Assembly: GCF_037335815.1 (NCBI RefSeq)
Contig: NZ_CP147841.1
Location: 3,286,001 to 3,350,000 of the forward strand
DNA from: Salinirubellus litoreus
GTDB lineage: Archaea > Halobacteriota > Halobacteria > Halobacteriales > Haloarculaceae
Direction of reading: 5' to 3'
Length of the DNA: 64,000 nucleotides
Of the stretch, positions 1-9,130 are shown piece by piece (within the stretch, counting starts at the first letter, position 1; every line of letters begins with the position of its first letter). Under the pieces are notes generated by a model. That model saw only the letters and a program-made list of their open reading frames with translations. It did no database searches and was not told the DNA's origin. The position numbers and the translations under genes are program-made.

Positions 1-102
1 CGGCCTGCGGGTCCCGCTCGACCGCTGTGAGGGGTAGTCCGATGGTGGATCGGCGGCCGAGATCCGGCGATCCGGGTCCGATCCTCGACCGACGTCGAGC
101 GA

Positions 103-930
103 TCACCCGAGCGAGATATCGAGGTAGAGCATCACGATGGCACCGAAGATGACCCCGAGAGTGGCCAGACGCTCGTTGCCCCGGGTGTGTGTCTCGGGGA
201 CGATCTCGTCGCTGATGACGAACAGCATCGCGCCGGCGGCGAACCCCATCGCGTAGGGGAGCAGCACCGACACCGTCTGGACGGCGTACGCGCCGAAGAC
301 CGCGAGCGGGATCTCGACGACCCCCGACCGGATGCCGGCGAACGCCGCGTACATCCGCCGATCGAGACCGGCGTTGATGGCCGCGACGGAGACGGCCAGC
401 CCCTCGGGGATGTTCTGGATGCCGATGGCGAGCATCAGGGGGATCGCGGTGTCGATATCACCGCTTCCGAACCCCACCCCGACGGCGAGGCCCTCGGGCA
501 CGTTGTGGAGCGTGATGGCGAGGATGAACAGCACGACCCCGGTGACGCGTTCGTCCGCGACCGGGAGGTCATCGTCCGGGTTCGCCGCGTCGGAGCGGCG
601 TCGACCCGAGAGCAGGTAGTGTGCGTGGGGGACGAGCACGTCCGAGCGGTCGAGGAAGAGCGCACCGAGCGTCACGCCGAGGAGCACCGGGAGCGGGTTC
701 CCGTTCGAGTAGCTCTCGATCCCCGGGATGATGAGGCTCGTGAACGCGGCGGCGAGCATTACCCCTGCGGCGAACCCGAGCGCACCGTCGAGCGCCCGTT
801 CCGACGGATCGCGCCAGACGAACACCAGCGACGCCCCGAGCAGGTTCATCGAGGCGATGACGACGCCACCGGCGAGGCCCTGGACGACCGGATCGGAGCC
901 GACCAGCTCCACGAACTGTTCGGCTACCAT
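103..930 (-). CDS. ZIP family divalent metal transporter
   Basis: Predicted 275-residue integral membrane protein of the ZIP (zinc/iron permease) family, which moves divalent cations such as Zn2+ into the cytoplasm. Several hydrophobic helices flank a charged, Asp-rich loop. The metal-site helices carry HNVPEG and, in the next helix, QNIPEG, the expected ZIP signatures. The ATG at 930 was chosen because the protein then starts just before the first helix; the open frame further upstream (to 1470) has shadow-like composition and runs into threonine synthase. A TATA-like stretch on the minus strand near 990-998 could drive it. Family is well supported; the metal is not determined by sequence. 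Confidence 0.88.
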   Translation of the reverse strand: MVAEQFVELVGSDPVVQGLAGGVVIASMNLLGASLVFVWRDPSERALDGALGFAAGVMLAAAFTSLIIPGIESYSNGNPLPVLLGVTLGALFLDRSDVLVPHAHYLLSGRRRSDAANPDDDLPVADERVTGVVLFILAITLHNVPEGLAVGVGFGSGDIDTAIPLMLAIGIQNIPEGLAVSVAAINAGLDRRMYAAFAGIRSGVVEIPLAVFGAYAVQTVSVLLPYAMGFAAGAMLFVISDEIVPETHTRGNERLATLGVIFGAIVMLYLDISLG

Positions 931-1114
931 CCGACCCACCACTCGCCCTCGAATACCATCCGTCTCGGGCGGGAGATGAGGGCCAGCCGTCTTTAACCTT
1001 GGACATCCGATCGCCCACGCTCTATCCGTGCGTCCCCGACGAGCAGCGTCGAGGGACGGGCCCGAATTCCACCACGAACCCGGGAGCCGACCTGCCGCTC
1101 GTGGGCGAGGTGGG

Positions 1115-2305
1115 TCAGTCGAACAGTCCGGCCACCGCCCCGTCGAGGTCGGGTACCGAGACCACCCGAGCGTCGACCTCCACCTCGTCGACGCCGCGTT
1201 CCGTGTATCCAGTACCTGTTGCGACGAGCACGACCTCCTCGTCGGATCCGAGCTCCCCCCGGTCGGACAGGACTCTCGCGCCGGCGAGCGAGGTCGCACA
1301 GGCGGATTCGACGAAGAGGCCCGCCCGCTCCGCGAGCGCCCGTCGGGCGTCGAGGATGGCCTCGTCGTCGACGGCGAGGACGCCGCCGTCGGTCGCACGC
1401 GCGGCCGCGAGGACCCGGTTCCCGCTCGGCGGGTCGGCGTTCGAGATGGAGTAGGCGACGGTCTCGCCACCCTCGACCGGCGTCACCGTCTCGTCACCCC
1501 GTGCCCACGCCTCGGCGATGGGCGCACAGGCCGCCGCCTGGACGAAGTACAGTTCGGGCACCCTGTCGACGAGGCCGGCCGCGTCGAGTTCGCGGAACGC
1601 CTTCCAGACCCCGCTCGCGTGTCCCCCGCTCGAGACCGGCATCACCACCGCGTCCGGCACGTCGGGCGCGAACGATCCGGCGATCTCGAGCGCGGTCGTC
1701 TTCTGTCCGGCCACCCGGAGGGGGGTGTCGGAGTTGACGAACGCGACCTCGCGCTCCCGACCGAGCCGTATCGAGTCCTCGTAGAGCCGGCCGTACTCGC
1801 CCTCCACGCGGATGATCGTGGGGTCGTGCCGCGCGATGAGCCCCAGTCGCGACGGCGGAATGTCGGCCGGGACGAGCACGACGCAGTCGAGCCCCGCGCT
1901 CGCGGCGTGGGCGGCCATCGACCGCGCCATGTTCCCATGTGAGACCGTGCCGACGAGGTCGTACCCGCTCGCGGCCGCGACCGCCACGCCGACCGCGCTC
2001 CCGCGGTCCTTGAACGTCCCCGTCGGGTTCGCCCCCTCGTACTTGACGTGGACGCGCGCGTCGACGTCGCCGTCCAGTCGGGGCGCGCGGACCAGCGGCG
2101 TGTCCCCCGCGCTGGCGGCGAGGCCGGTCGGCTCCGTGTCCGGGAGGAGCCCCTCGAACCGCCACAGCGAGCGATCGTCGCTCTCGGGCCAGTCGAACCC
2201 CGCGGGGTCGGTGTCGACCCACCGTGGTTCGCTGCAGTCACAGCGCGGTCCGTCGGCGAGCGTCGCGTCCTCGCCGCAGGCGTAGCAGGTGAGCGCGATG
2301 TCCAT
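1115..2305 (-). CDS. thrC: Threonine synthase (PLP-dependent, zinc-ribbon type)
   Basis: Predicted 396-residue PLP enzyme converting O-phosphohomoserine to threonine in the cytosol. The N-terminus has a four-cysteine zinc ribbon (C7, C10, C22, C24) typical of archaeal ThrC. The PLP lysine lies in GTFKDRG, and a serine/glycine-rich phosphate-binding loop (PVSSGGHASG) follows. ATG 2305 starts directly at the zinc ribbon and has a TATA-like box at 2331-2338 on the same strand. It is divergent from the aminotransferase at 2441. Related PLP lyases (threonine or cysteine synthase families) are the alternatives, but the zinc ribbon and overall length favour ThrC. Confidence 0.85.
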   Translation of the reverse strand: MDIALTCYACGEDATLADGPRCDCSEPRWVDTDPAGFDWPESDDRSLWRFEGLLPDTEPTGLAASAGDTPLVRAPRLDGDVDARVHVKYEGANPTGTFKDRGSAVGVAVAAASGYDLVGTVSHGNMARSMAAHAASAGLDCVVLVPADIPPSRLGLIARHDPTIIRVEGEYGRLYEDSIRLGREREVAFVNSDTPLRVAGQKTTALEIAGSFAPDVPDAVVMPVSSGGHASGVWKAFRELDAAGLVDRVPELYFVQAAACAPIAEAWARGDETVTPVEGGETVAYSISNADPPSGNRVLAAARATDGGVLAVDDEAILDARRALAERAGLFVESACATSLAGARVLSDRGELGSDEEVVLVATGTGYTERGVDEVEVDARVVSVPDLDGAVAGLFD

Positions 2306-2330
2306 TCGGCCGTCCCGACGGACGTGGGGT

Positions 2331-2338
2331 AGATAACC
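2331..2338 (-). promoter_or_regulatory. TATA-like box of threonine synthase gene
   Basis: On the minus strand this reads GGTTATCT and lies 26-33 bases before the ATG at 2305, the spacing expected for a leaderless haloarchaeal promoter. Confidence 0.5.
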
Positions 2339-2440
2339 GTGGGGTCTCCGCGGACGGGGCCGCTCGCACGGTTCACGATTCGCGATCCGCGACTCGCCGG
2401 GACCACACCCGTTTTTCCACCCGCCGTCGGAGTGGACTCC

Positions 2441-3616
2441 ATGCACACCCCCGCCGACCGCGTGCGGCGCGCGTCGAAGTCGCGCATCCGGATCATGTAC
2501 GAACTCGCCGAGGCCCAGCCGCCGGAGGCCGACCTGGTCCGGCTGGAGGTCGGCGAGCCCGACTTCGACACGCCGGAACACGTGATCGACGCGGCCGCCG
2601 AGGCGGCGCGGGCGGGCGGGACCCACTACACCCCGAACGCGGGGACGACCGCCTGTCGGGCGGCCGTCGGCCAGCACATGACCGAAGCGTTCGGCGTCGA
2701 GTACCCCACCGAGGAGATCGTTATCACGGTCGGCGGGGTCGAGGCGCTCCAGCTCACCGCGCTCTCGGTCGTCGACGCCGGCGAGGAACTCCTCTACCCG
2801 GGACCGGCGTGGCCGAACTACGAGACGCAGGCCTACCTCGCCGACGGGGTGCCCGTGGAGGTCCCGCTCCGGGCCGAGGAGGGGTACGACCTAGACGCCG
2901 ACCGGATGATCGAGCGCATGGGCCCGGAGACGGCGCTCGTGATACTCGGCTCGCCCTCGAACCCCACAGGTAGAGTGTTCGAGCCCGAGGCCGTCCGGGC
3001 GGTGATCGAGGCCGCCGGCGACCACGGCGCGTACGTCATCGCCGACGAGGTGTACGCCGCGCTGACCTACGACCGCGAACCCGAGGGGATGGCCGCCTAC
3101 ACCGACTACCCCGAGCACGTCCTCACGGTCGGATCGTGTTCGAAGACCCACGCGATGACGGGCTGGCGGATCGGCTGGCTCGCCGGCACGAACGAGGTGA
3201 CCGACGAGGTGGTGAAGATCCGCGAGGCGACCACCTCCTGTCCCTCCGAGCCCGGACAGCACGCCGCGATCGAGGCGCTCACGGGACCCCAGGAGCCGTT
3301 CGAGGCGATGTACGAGGCGTTCGCCGAGCGCCGGGACTACGTGGTCGAACGAATCGAGGGTATCGAGGGACTCTCGGCTCCGAAACCGCAGGGCGCGTTC
3401 TACGTCTTCCTCGAACCCGACGTCGACGCCGACGACTTGGCGTTCGCGAAGTACCTCCTCCGCGAGCACGGCGTCGTGCTCGCGCCCGGGAGCGCGTTCG
3501 GCGAGGCCGGCGTGGGACGGCTCCGGCTCTCCTTCGCCAACTCCCTCGAACGGCTCGAAGCGGGCTTCGATCGTATCGAGACGGGGCTTCGAGCGTTCCG
3601 GGGTGACAGGGGATAG
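2441..3616 (+). CDS. Class I/II PLP-dependent aminotransferase (aspartate aminotransferase-like)
   Basis: Predicted 391-residue fold-type I aminotransferase. Visible features are the N-terminal EPDFDTP substrate-loop motif, the YTPNAG segment, the PSNPTGRV motif and the PLP lysine in SCSKTHAMTGWRIGW, with a C-terminal arginine in RLRLSF for carboxylate binding. The ATG at 2441 gives the normal family length; the upstream in-frame extension to 2339 would cross the divergent promoter. It is back-to-back with threonine synthase, suggesting amino-acid metabolism, but the amino donor and acceptor cannot be read from the sequence. It ends 37 bases from the convergent regulator gene. Confidence 0.85.
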   Translation: MHTPADRVRRASKSRIRIMYELAEAQPPEADLVRLEVGEPDFDTPEHVIDAAAEAARAGGTHYTPNAGTTACRAAVGQHMTEAFGVEYPTEEIVITVGGVEALQLTALSVVDAGEELLYPGPAWPNYETQAYLADGVPVEVPLRAEEGYDLDADRMIERMGPETALVILGSPSNPTGRVFEPEAVRAVIEAAGDHGAYVIADEVYAALTYDREPEGMAAYTDYPEHVLTVGSCSKTHAMTGWRIGWLAGTNEVTDEVVKIREATTSCPSEPGQHAAIEALTGPQEPFEAMYEAFAERRDYVVERIEGIEGLSAPKPQGAFYVFLEPDVDADDLAFAKYLLREHGVVLAPGSAFGEAGVGRLRLSFANSLERLEAGFDRIETGLRAFRGDRG

Positions 3617-3653
3617 AGGTCGACCATCGTCGTTCGCCGGCGCTCGAGCGGTC

Positions 3654-4637
3654 TCAGTCGATCTCGGATGCCGGCCGTCTCGTCGCGTCGACCACCGAGA
3701 GGTCGTCGTCGACCGTCAGCGTCAGGCTCTCGCCGTCCAGGGTGAACGTGAACCGGGCGTCGAACGGGTCGACCGACCGGACCTCCTCGTCGTAGTTCAT
3801 GTGCATCCGGTCGACCCGGTGGATGGCCTCCCCGGAGGGGGCGATCGGATTGAGCCCGTGGTCGGTCAGGAACGCCAGCAGGTCCGTGTCGGCCACGAGG
3901 CGGAAGACGAACGGCCCCCTGAGGTCGTTGATACAGTTCGTACACGCCGCGTAGAACTCGACCGCGTGCCGGTTCCCACACCGCTCGCAGAGCCCCTCGC
4001 CCTCGTCGTGAGCCTCACAGACGCTCACGGACTCCTCCAGCGGTGCCGAGCACCGCGAGCAGATCCCGCTGGCCTCCGAGAGGAGCTCGATGTTCGTCCA
4101 CGTCCAGGCGGCCCGGAACACCTCCGGGACCGTCCGACCCTCGACGCCCGCCGACGGGAGCGGCAGGGCCCCGAGGTAGCCGTTCTCGGCCGGGACGAAC
4201 TCCCCGCTGTCGTCGGTTGGCCGCTCGCTCTTCCCGGAGCACTCGGTGCAGTAGTTGACCACCCGATCGCTGTGGAAGCTCACCTCGATCGGCGAGCCAC
4301 AGTAGTGACACGGCTGGTCGATACGCGTCGGCTCGATGACCGGTGCCTCGGTGACGGCCCCCGAGAGGACGGCCTCGACGATCCGTCGCCCGGCCTGGCG
4401 GAGCGCGTACCCCTCCTCCCCTTTCCGGACGAAGTGTCCGACCACGCGTTCGAGGTGGTAGTTGAACTGCCCCGAATCGCGCATCCCGACCCGGCCCCGG
4501 AGTTCGGAGAACGAGAGCGGGCCGTCGGCCTCCCCGAGGGTCCGGAGGATATCCATCCGCGTCCCGTTGCCGAGCACGGCGAACGCGTCGTCCGGTGACA
4601 GCGTGGTCGTCTCCCCGTCGTCGCCGTCTACCGACAT
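3654..4637 (-). CDS. ArsR-type winged-helix regulator with zinc-ribbon region
   Basis: Predicted 327-residue cytosolic transcription regulator. Residues about 13-90 form a winged-helix domain (LGNGTRMDILRTLGE, then FSELRGRVGM and FNYHLERVVGHFV) of the archaeal ArsR-like class. The middle has several Cys pairs (CHYCG, CTECSG, CSRCSA, CERCG, CTNC) that should bind zinc, followed by an acidic C-terminal beta-rich region. Haloarchaeal genomes commonly encode such proteins with unknown ligands. The ATG at 4637 has a TATA-like box at 4661-4670. Neighbours (aminotransferase, SDR) give no clear regulon. Confidence 0.75.
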   Translation of the reverse strand: MSVDGDDGETTTLSPDDAFAVLGNGTRMDILRTLGEADGPLSFSELRGRVGMRDSGQFNYHLERVVGHFVRKGEEGYALRQAGRRIVEAVLSGAVTEAPVIEPTRIDQPCHYCGSPIEVSFHSDRVVNYCTECSGKSERPTDDSGEFVPAENGYLGALPLPSAGVEGRTVPEVFRAAWTWTNIELLSEASGICSRCSAPLEESVSVCEAHDEGEGLCERCGNRHAVEFYAACTNCINDLRGPFVFRLVADTDLLAFLTDHGLNPIAPSGEAIHRVDRMHMNYDEEVRSVDPFDARFTFTLDGESLTLTVDDDLSVVDATRRPASEID

Positions 4638-4660
4638 GAGCTAGCTCAGGTGGACCCGGC

Positions 4661-4670
4661 ACGTAAATGG
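4661..4670 (-). promoter_or_regulatory. TATA-like box of ArsR-type regulator gene
   Basis: Minus-strand CCATTTACGT about 24-33 bases before the ATG at 4637, in the leaderless-promoter position. Confidence 0.45.
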
Positions 4671-4772
4671 TGCGTCTCGACCGATCCGTCGCTCGCTCTC
4701 TCGGCGTGATGGACGGGCGCTCGTGAGGATCGGAAGCCGGGAGATCGGAGTCCGAGTTTCACGCTTCGGGCC

Positions 4773-5501
4773 CTACCGCATCTCCTCGCCGCCGTTGACG
4801 TTCAGCGTCTCGCCCGTGACGAAGCCGGCATCGCGCAGGTAGGCGACCGCGTCGGCGATGTCCCCGGGTCGTCCGAATCGCTCGACGGGGATGGCGGCCA
4901 TCTCCTCGCGCATCTCCTCGGGCGTGCGGTCTGCGGTCATGTCGGTCTCGACGTGGCCCGGGGCGACGCAGTTCACCCGGATCCCGGGCGCGAAGTCCCG
5001 GGCGTGACTCCGGGTGAGCGAGACGAGCGCCCCCTTCGAGGAGGCGTAGTGGCACTCGATGGGTGCGCCGGTGTGTGCGAGGATCGAGGAGACGTTCGTC
5101 ACCGAGGGGTCGTCTTCCGAGTCGCGGAGGTGGGCGAGTGCGGCCTTCGTCGTGCTGAACGCCGAGTTGACGTTGACGTCCATCACCCGGTCGAAGTCGG
5201 CGGGGTCGAGCTCCTCGGTGTAGACGTGCTGGTCGATACCCGCGTTGTTGACGAGGTGGTCGATCCCGCCGAAGGCGTCAGCGGCCGTTTCGACCAGATC
5301 CGTCGCCTCCGCGGGTTCGGAGACGTCGGCCCCGACGACGACGGCCTCGCGGCCCCGTTCCCGCACCTCGCTCGCGACCCGCTCGGCCGCCTCCTCGCTC
5401 GTGTGGTAGTTGACCGCGACGTCGTACCCGTCCTCGGCGAACCGGAGCGCGATGGCCCGGCCGATCCCCCGTGAGGAGCCCGTGACGACTGCTGCTGGCA
5501 T
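4773..5501 (-). CDS. Short-chain dehydrogenase/reductase (FabG-like)
   Basis: Predicted 242-residue NAD(P)-dependent oxidoreductase. The sequence shows the nucleotide-binding TGSSRGIG motif at the N-terminus, the structural NNAG motif, catalytic Ser (NVSS) and the YASSK catalytic Tyr/Lys motif, ending with a NGGEEMR tail like 3-oxoacyl-ACP reductases. ATG 5501 places the glycine motif at residues 7-14, the normal position. It is divergent from the FAD oxidase at 5656. Exact substrate is unknown; FabG, acetoacetyl-CoA reductase and sugar or alcohol dehydrogenases all look alike at this level. Confidence 0.85.
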   Translation of the reverse strand: MPAAVVTGSSRGIGRAIALRFAEDGYDVAVNYHTSEEAAERVASEVRERGREAVVVGADVSEPAEATDLVETAADAFGGIDHLVNNAGIDQHVYTEELDPADFDRVMDVNVNSAFSTTKAALAHLRDSEDDPSVTNVSSILAHTGAPIECHYASSKGALVSLTRSHARDFAPGIRVNCVAPGHVETDMTADRTPEEMREEMAAIPVERFGRPGDIADAVAYLRDAGFVTGETLNVNGGEEMR

Positions 5502-5624
5502 ACCCGGGGCTCGGAGGGGGACGTCTTGTAGCTGTTCGAACGCCGTCGGCACCGGGGGATCCCTCGAAAGCGGACGTCCGAACCGGCGCCCCGGCTCGAA
5601 ACTACCCGTCGCGCCGACCCACAG

Positions 5625-5633
5625 ACGTAAATC
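5625..5633 (+). promoter_or_regulatory. TATA-like box of FAD oxidase gene
   Basis: ACGTAAATC lies 23-31 bases before the ATG at 5656, the usual position for a leaderless haloarchaeal transcript. Confidence 0.45.
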
Positions 5634-5655
5634 CGCCCCGGCCGCTCCCGGAGGC

Positions 5656-6780
5656 ATGGAAGCCATCGTCGTCGGCGGTGGGATCGTCGGGAGCGCCACC
5701 GCCTACCACCTCGCGTGGGCGGGCGTCGACGTCACGCTGTTCGATCGGGCGGACGAGGGGCGGGCCACCGACGCCGGCGCGGGCATCCTCTCGCCCGCGA
5801 CGAGTTCGAACGCGGACTCCGAGCCGTGGTTCCGGTTCGCCGTCGACGCCGTGGACTACTACGACGAACTGAACGCGGCCCTGCTCGACGCGGGCGTCGA
5901 GGAGACGGGCTACGCCGTCCCCGGGCTCCTCCGGATCGCCGTGGACGAAGCGGAGGCCCGGATCTTCGACGAGGCCCTCTCCCGCATCCGCGACAGACAG
6001 GAACGGCTCGGCGCACCGGCGAGGATCGACGAACTCGCCCCGGCGGAAGCCCGGGAGCGGAGCCCGATCGTCGGCGAGGTGACGCGGGCGCTCTGGAACC
6101 CGAACGGCGGCCGCGTCGACGGGCGGACGTTCAACGCCGCCCTGCGGGAGGCGGCCGAGCGGGCCGGACTGACGGTCCGGGAGGCCGACGTCACGGGTAT
6201 CCGCGTCGAATCGGGTACCGTGGAGGGGGTCGTCGCCGACGGCGAGCGATTCGACGCCGACGCGGTCGTCGTGGCCGGCGGGGCTTGGTCACCGGAGTTC
6301 GCCGGGGACCTCGACTACGAGGTGCCGGTCGAGCCGATGCGCGGGCAGATACTCCACCTCGAAACCGACCACGGGACGGACGGGTGGCCCATCGTCACCG
6401 GGACCCGCTCGCTCTACACGGTCCCCTGGGAGGCGGGGCGGATCGCGGTGGGCGCGACCTACGAGGAGGGGTCGGGGTACGTCCCCCACTCGACCGTCGA
6501 AGGGGTTCACGAGGTGCTTTCGGACACGCTCGACGTACTCCCGGGGCTGGCCGACGCCGCCATCGAGGAGATACGCGTCGGACTGCGGCCGGGCAGCGCC
6601 GACGGCCTCCCCGTCTGTGGTCCCGTCCCGGGCGTCGAGGGCGCGTACCTCGCGACGGGTCACGGCCCGACGGGGCTCCAGATGGGCCCGTACTCGGGGA
6701 AGCAGGTCGCACGGCTCGTCCGCGGCGAACCGCTCGAAACGAGCATGGATGCGTTCTCACCGGCGCGGTTCGAGGACTGA
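5656..6780 (+). CDS. FAD-dependent amine/D-amino-acid oxidoreductase (DAO family)
   Basis: Predicted 374-residue flavoprotein of the DAO superfamily (glycine oxidase, sarcosine oxidase, D-amino-acid dehydrogenase). The N-terminal dinucleotide fold has VVGGGIVGSATAYHL followed by the acidic FD that binds ribose. The centre has MRGQILHLE and the C-terminus TGHGPTGLQMGPYSG, a DAO hallmark for FAD contact. ATG 5656 puts the glycine motif at residues 6-15. The NhaC-type antiporter starts 124 bases downstream on the same strand and may be co-transcribed. Given the methylamine genes in this window, a sarcosine- or glycine-type substrate is plausible but unproven. Confidence 0.82.
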   Translation: MEAIVVGGGIVGSATAYHLAWAGVDVTLFDRADEGRATDAGAGILSPATSSNADSEPWFRFAVDAVDYYDELNAALLDAGVEETGYAVPGLLRIAVDEAEARIFDEALSRIRDRQERLGAPARIDELAPAEARERSPIVGEVTRALWNPNGGRVDGRTFNAALREAAERAGLTVREADVTGIRVESGTVEGVVADGERFDADAVVVAGGAWSPEFAGDLDYEVPVEPMRGQILHLETDHGTDGWPIVTGTRSLYTVPWEAGRIAVGATYEEGSGYVPHSTVEGVHEVLSDTLDVLPGLADAAIEEIRVGLRPGSADGLPVCGPVPGVEGAYLATGHGPTGLQMGPYSGKQVARLVRGEPLETSMDAFSPARFED

Positions 6781-6903
6781 CTCGAAGACCCCTCGAAACG
6801 GGCTTGCCTCCGCCAGTACCTCGGAGACTCCCGCGAGGCGTGATCCCGGCCGACGGTGTGCAAGGGAAAGCTACTTGCGTCTCTGCGAGGCAACCGCCCA
6901 CGA

Positions 6904-8505
6904 ATGGCAACCGAATTCGGCGCTTTGTCGCTGGTACCGCCGCTGCTGGCCATCGTCCTGGCGATAGTCACCCGGAGGGCGATGCTGTCACTGTTCCTCG
7001 GCGTCTGGTCGGGGGGCCTCATATTCGCAGGGAACATCGGTATCGCGCAGGTCTTCACCTGGATCGTCGAATCGATCGGGAACAGCACGTTCAACGCGAA
7101 GATCATCGTGTTCACGATGCTGATCGGGGCGGGGATCGCGCTCATCTGGCGGCTGGGTGGCGCGATCGCGCTCACCGAGTGGGCGACGAAGAAGGTCGAC
7201 TCACACCGCAAGGTCGGCGTGACGACCTGGTTACTGGGGCTGGTCTGGAACTTCGACGACTACGCGAACAACGCCATCGTCGGGAGTTCGATGCGGAGTC
7301 TCACCGACGAACTGAACATGTCCCGGGAGAAGCTGGCGTACCTCCTCGACTCGACGGCGGCCCCGGTCGCGACGATCGGTCTCTCCTCGTGGGTGGCGTT
7401 CGAGATCGGGCTCATCGCCAACCAGTACGAGCAGCTCGGCATCGCCGACCAGGTGCCGTCGGCGGCCGCGACGTTCATCCAGTCGATCCCGTTCAACATG
7501 TACTCGCTGCTGGCGATCGCGATGGTCGGCATCATCGCGTACACCCAGCGCGACTTCGGCGAGATGCTCACCGCCGAGAACCGCGCGGCGCGGACGGGCA
7601 ACGTCATCCGCGAGGACGCGCGCCCGCTCCAGAGCATCAACGACGAACTCGGCGAGCCGCTGACCGACGACGCGCCGCTCCGGATGTTCTTCGCGCCCGT
7701 CGCCGTCCTCGTCGCCACCGTCGTCGGCAGCGCGATCTGGATGGGGTACGCCCCGGACCGGACGTTCGTCGAGATGGTCAACAACACGGGCGTCATCGAC
7801 GCCCTCATGTGGGGGTCGTTCGCGATGGTCCTGACGGCGATCGCGCTCGGGATGCTCGACGACATCATCACCATCGACGAGGCGATGGACACCGTCCTCG
7901 ACGGCTTCGGTACGATGCTGCCGGCGATCAGCATCCTCGTGCTGGCGTGGTCGATCGGTGCCGTCGCGACCGCGCTCGGGACGGGACAGTACGTGACGCA
8001 GATCGCGGAGGGCGTCGTCTCGCCGATGATGGTCCCGGTGGTCATCTTCGTCACGAGCGCGTTCATCTCGTTCGCCATCGGGACCTCCTGGGGGACGATG
8101 TCGATTATGACCCCCATCGTTATCCCGCTGGCGTGGTCGATCGGCGCGGGCGGGTCGCTGCTCCCCGTGGCGGTCGGGGCGATGTTCAGCGGTGCCATCT
8201 TCGGCGACAACTGCTCGCCCATCTCGGACACGACCGTCCTCGCATCGACGTTCGCGGGGTCGGACCACATCGATCACGTGCGCACGCAGATGTACTACGC
8301 GTTCACCGTCCTCATCGCGACGGCGGTGCTGTACCTCGTCTACGGCGTCACGAACATCACGCCGCTCGTCCTGCTCCCGGTCGGCGTGCTGGTGCTGATC
8401 GGGCTCGTGTACGGGTTCTCCGAACTCGACGCCCGGCGGAAGGACATCGACCCCAAGCCCTCGTCGAGCATCCGGGTGTCTGCCGGGTCGACGAGCGACG
8501 ACTGA
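6904..8505 (+). CDS. NhaC-family Na+/H+ antiporter-like transporter
   Basis: Predicted 533-residue polytopic membrane protein with about eleven or twelve hydrophobic helices. It matches the NhaC-type family: a conserved region with NFDDYANNAIVG, SREKLAYLLDSTAAP and, near the C-terminus, SGAIFGDNCSPISDT. Members exchange Na+ for H+ or for organic solutes across the cytoplasmic membrane. ATG 6904 is directly before the first helix. The flavin oxidase gene lies just upstream on the same strand. A 7-bp hairpin follows at 8517-8540. The transported ion or amino acid cannot be decided from sequence. Confidence 0.82.
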   Translation: MATEFGALSLVPPLLAIVLAIVTRRAMLSLFLGVWSGGLIFAGNIGIAQVFTWIVESIGNSTFNAKIIVFTMLIGAGIALIWRLGGAIALTEWATKKVDSHRKVGVTTWLLGLVWNFDDYANNAIVGSSMRSLTDELNMSREKLAYLLDSTAAPVATIGLSSWVAFEIGLIANQYEQLGIADQVPSAAATFIQSIPFNMYSLLAIAMVGIIAYTQRDFGEMLTAENRAARTGNVIREDARPLQSINDELGEPLTDDAPLRMFFAPVAVLVATVVGSAIWMGYAPDRTFVEMVNNTGVIDALMWGSFAMVLTAIALGMLDDIITIDEAMDTVLDGFGTMLPAISILVLAWSIGAVATALGTGQYVTQIAEGVVSPMMVPVVIFVTSAFISFAIGTSWGTMSIMTPIVIPLAWSIGAGGSLLPVAVGAMFSGAIFGDNCSPISDTTVLASTFAGSDHIDHVRTQMYYAFTVLIATAVLYLVYGVTNITPLVLLPVGVLVLIGLVYGFSELDARRKDIDPKPSSSIRVSAGSTSDD

Positions 8506-8516
8506 GCCGACGAGAG

Positions 8517-8540
8517 CGGAGCGCCCGATCGGACGCTCCG
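8517..8540. repeat. Hairpin after the NhaC-type gene
   Basis: CGGAGCG (8517-8523) pairs with CGCTCCG (8534-8540) around a 10-base loop, 12 bases after the antiporter stop. It is not followed by a T-tract, so calling it a terminator would be a guess. The rest of 8541-8953 shows no gene I can support. Confidence 0.3.
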
Positions 8541-8953
8541 TCCCTCCCGTACGACTACCGGCCCGCGCGCAATCACGCGCCGCCTCCCGCTCGGATCGGG
8601 ACGGAACTGCACGTCGGATCCTGCGAACCCCGAGCAGTCGGACCGGAACGCTCCCGGGCCGTCTCCGTAACGCGCGAGACGGTCGCTTCGACCGGGACCG
8701 GACGCTCGGGGGGGACCGGCAACGCCCTCGTCGGCCACCTATCCGATCGGACCCCGGGCTCCGGCGTCCGTGAGCCATCCTCCTGTTTCGAATATCGTCG
8801 GTCGACACGGCCACCGTGACGGAGGCCGTCGTCCGTGGAGTAAGCGTTCGTTCCCGCCCCGGTCCAGTCGGCGCTCGTCAGCCAACCACCGTCGGCTCGG
8901 AGCGTACTTCCGGGCGTCAGGACGGGGTCACGGGGGCTGCTCGGCGAGGTCCG

Positions 8954-9130
8954 TCAGCGGAGTTCTTCGAGCGAACGGACGGTGTCGGACATCAGCCACG
9001 CGGTCTCCCGACTCGGGTCCTCGATACAGAGCGCGAAGAACGAGTCACGTCCCTCGTCGACGGTGATCCGGTACGCGGAGCTGGTGATAGACGTTCCCTC
9101 ATCCCCCTCTGTCGGTTCGCAGGCTGTCAC
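8954..9130 (-). CDS. Very small conserved-looking hypothetical protein
   Basis: A 58-codon minus-strand frame starting with GTG at 9130 and ending with TGA at 8954-8956. The protein is acidic and has natural composition, unlike the Arg/Pro/Ser-rich shadows around it. Its core reads AYRITVDEGRDSFFALCIED and it ends with AWLMSDTVRSLEELR. Codons are strongly G/C at third positions. This resembles the many short haloarchaeal proteins with a Y-R-x-T/V strand and a terminal AW-x-x-SD motif, but I cannot name the family. The frame stays open upstream with no earlier ATG or GTG seen close by, so the start is tentative. Confidence 0.55.
   Translation of the reverse strand: MTACEPTEGDEGTSITSSAYRITVDEGRDSFFALCIEDPSRETAWLMSDTVRSLEELR

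Noticed and set aside
8517..8540. Hairpin as a definite transcription terminator
   Set aside because: Haloarchaeal termination relies mainly on T-rich tracts, and none follows; only the hairpin itself is recorded.
5715..8819. A 1034-codon frame covering the FAD oxidase and antiporter genes
   Set aside because: Its translation is Arg/Gly/Asp-rich and has no motifs; it is a frame shadow of the two real genes in GC-rich DNA.
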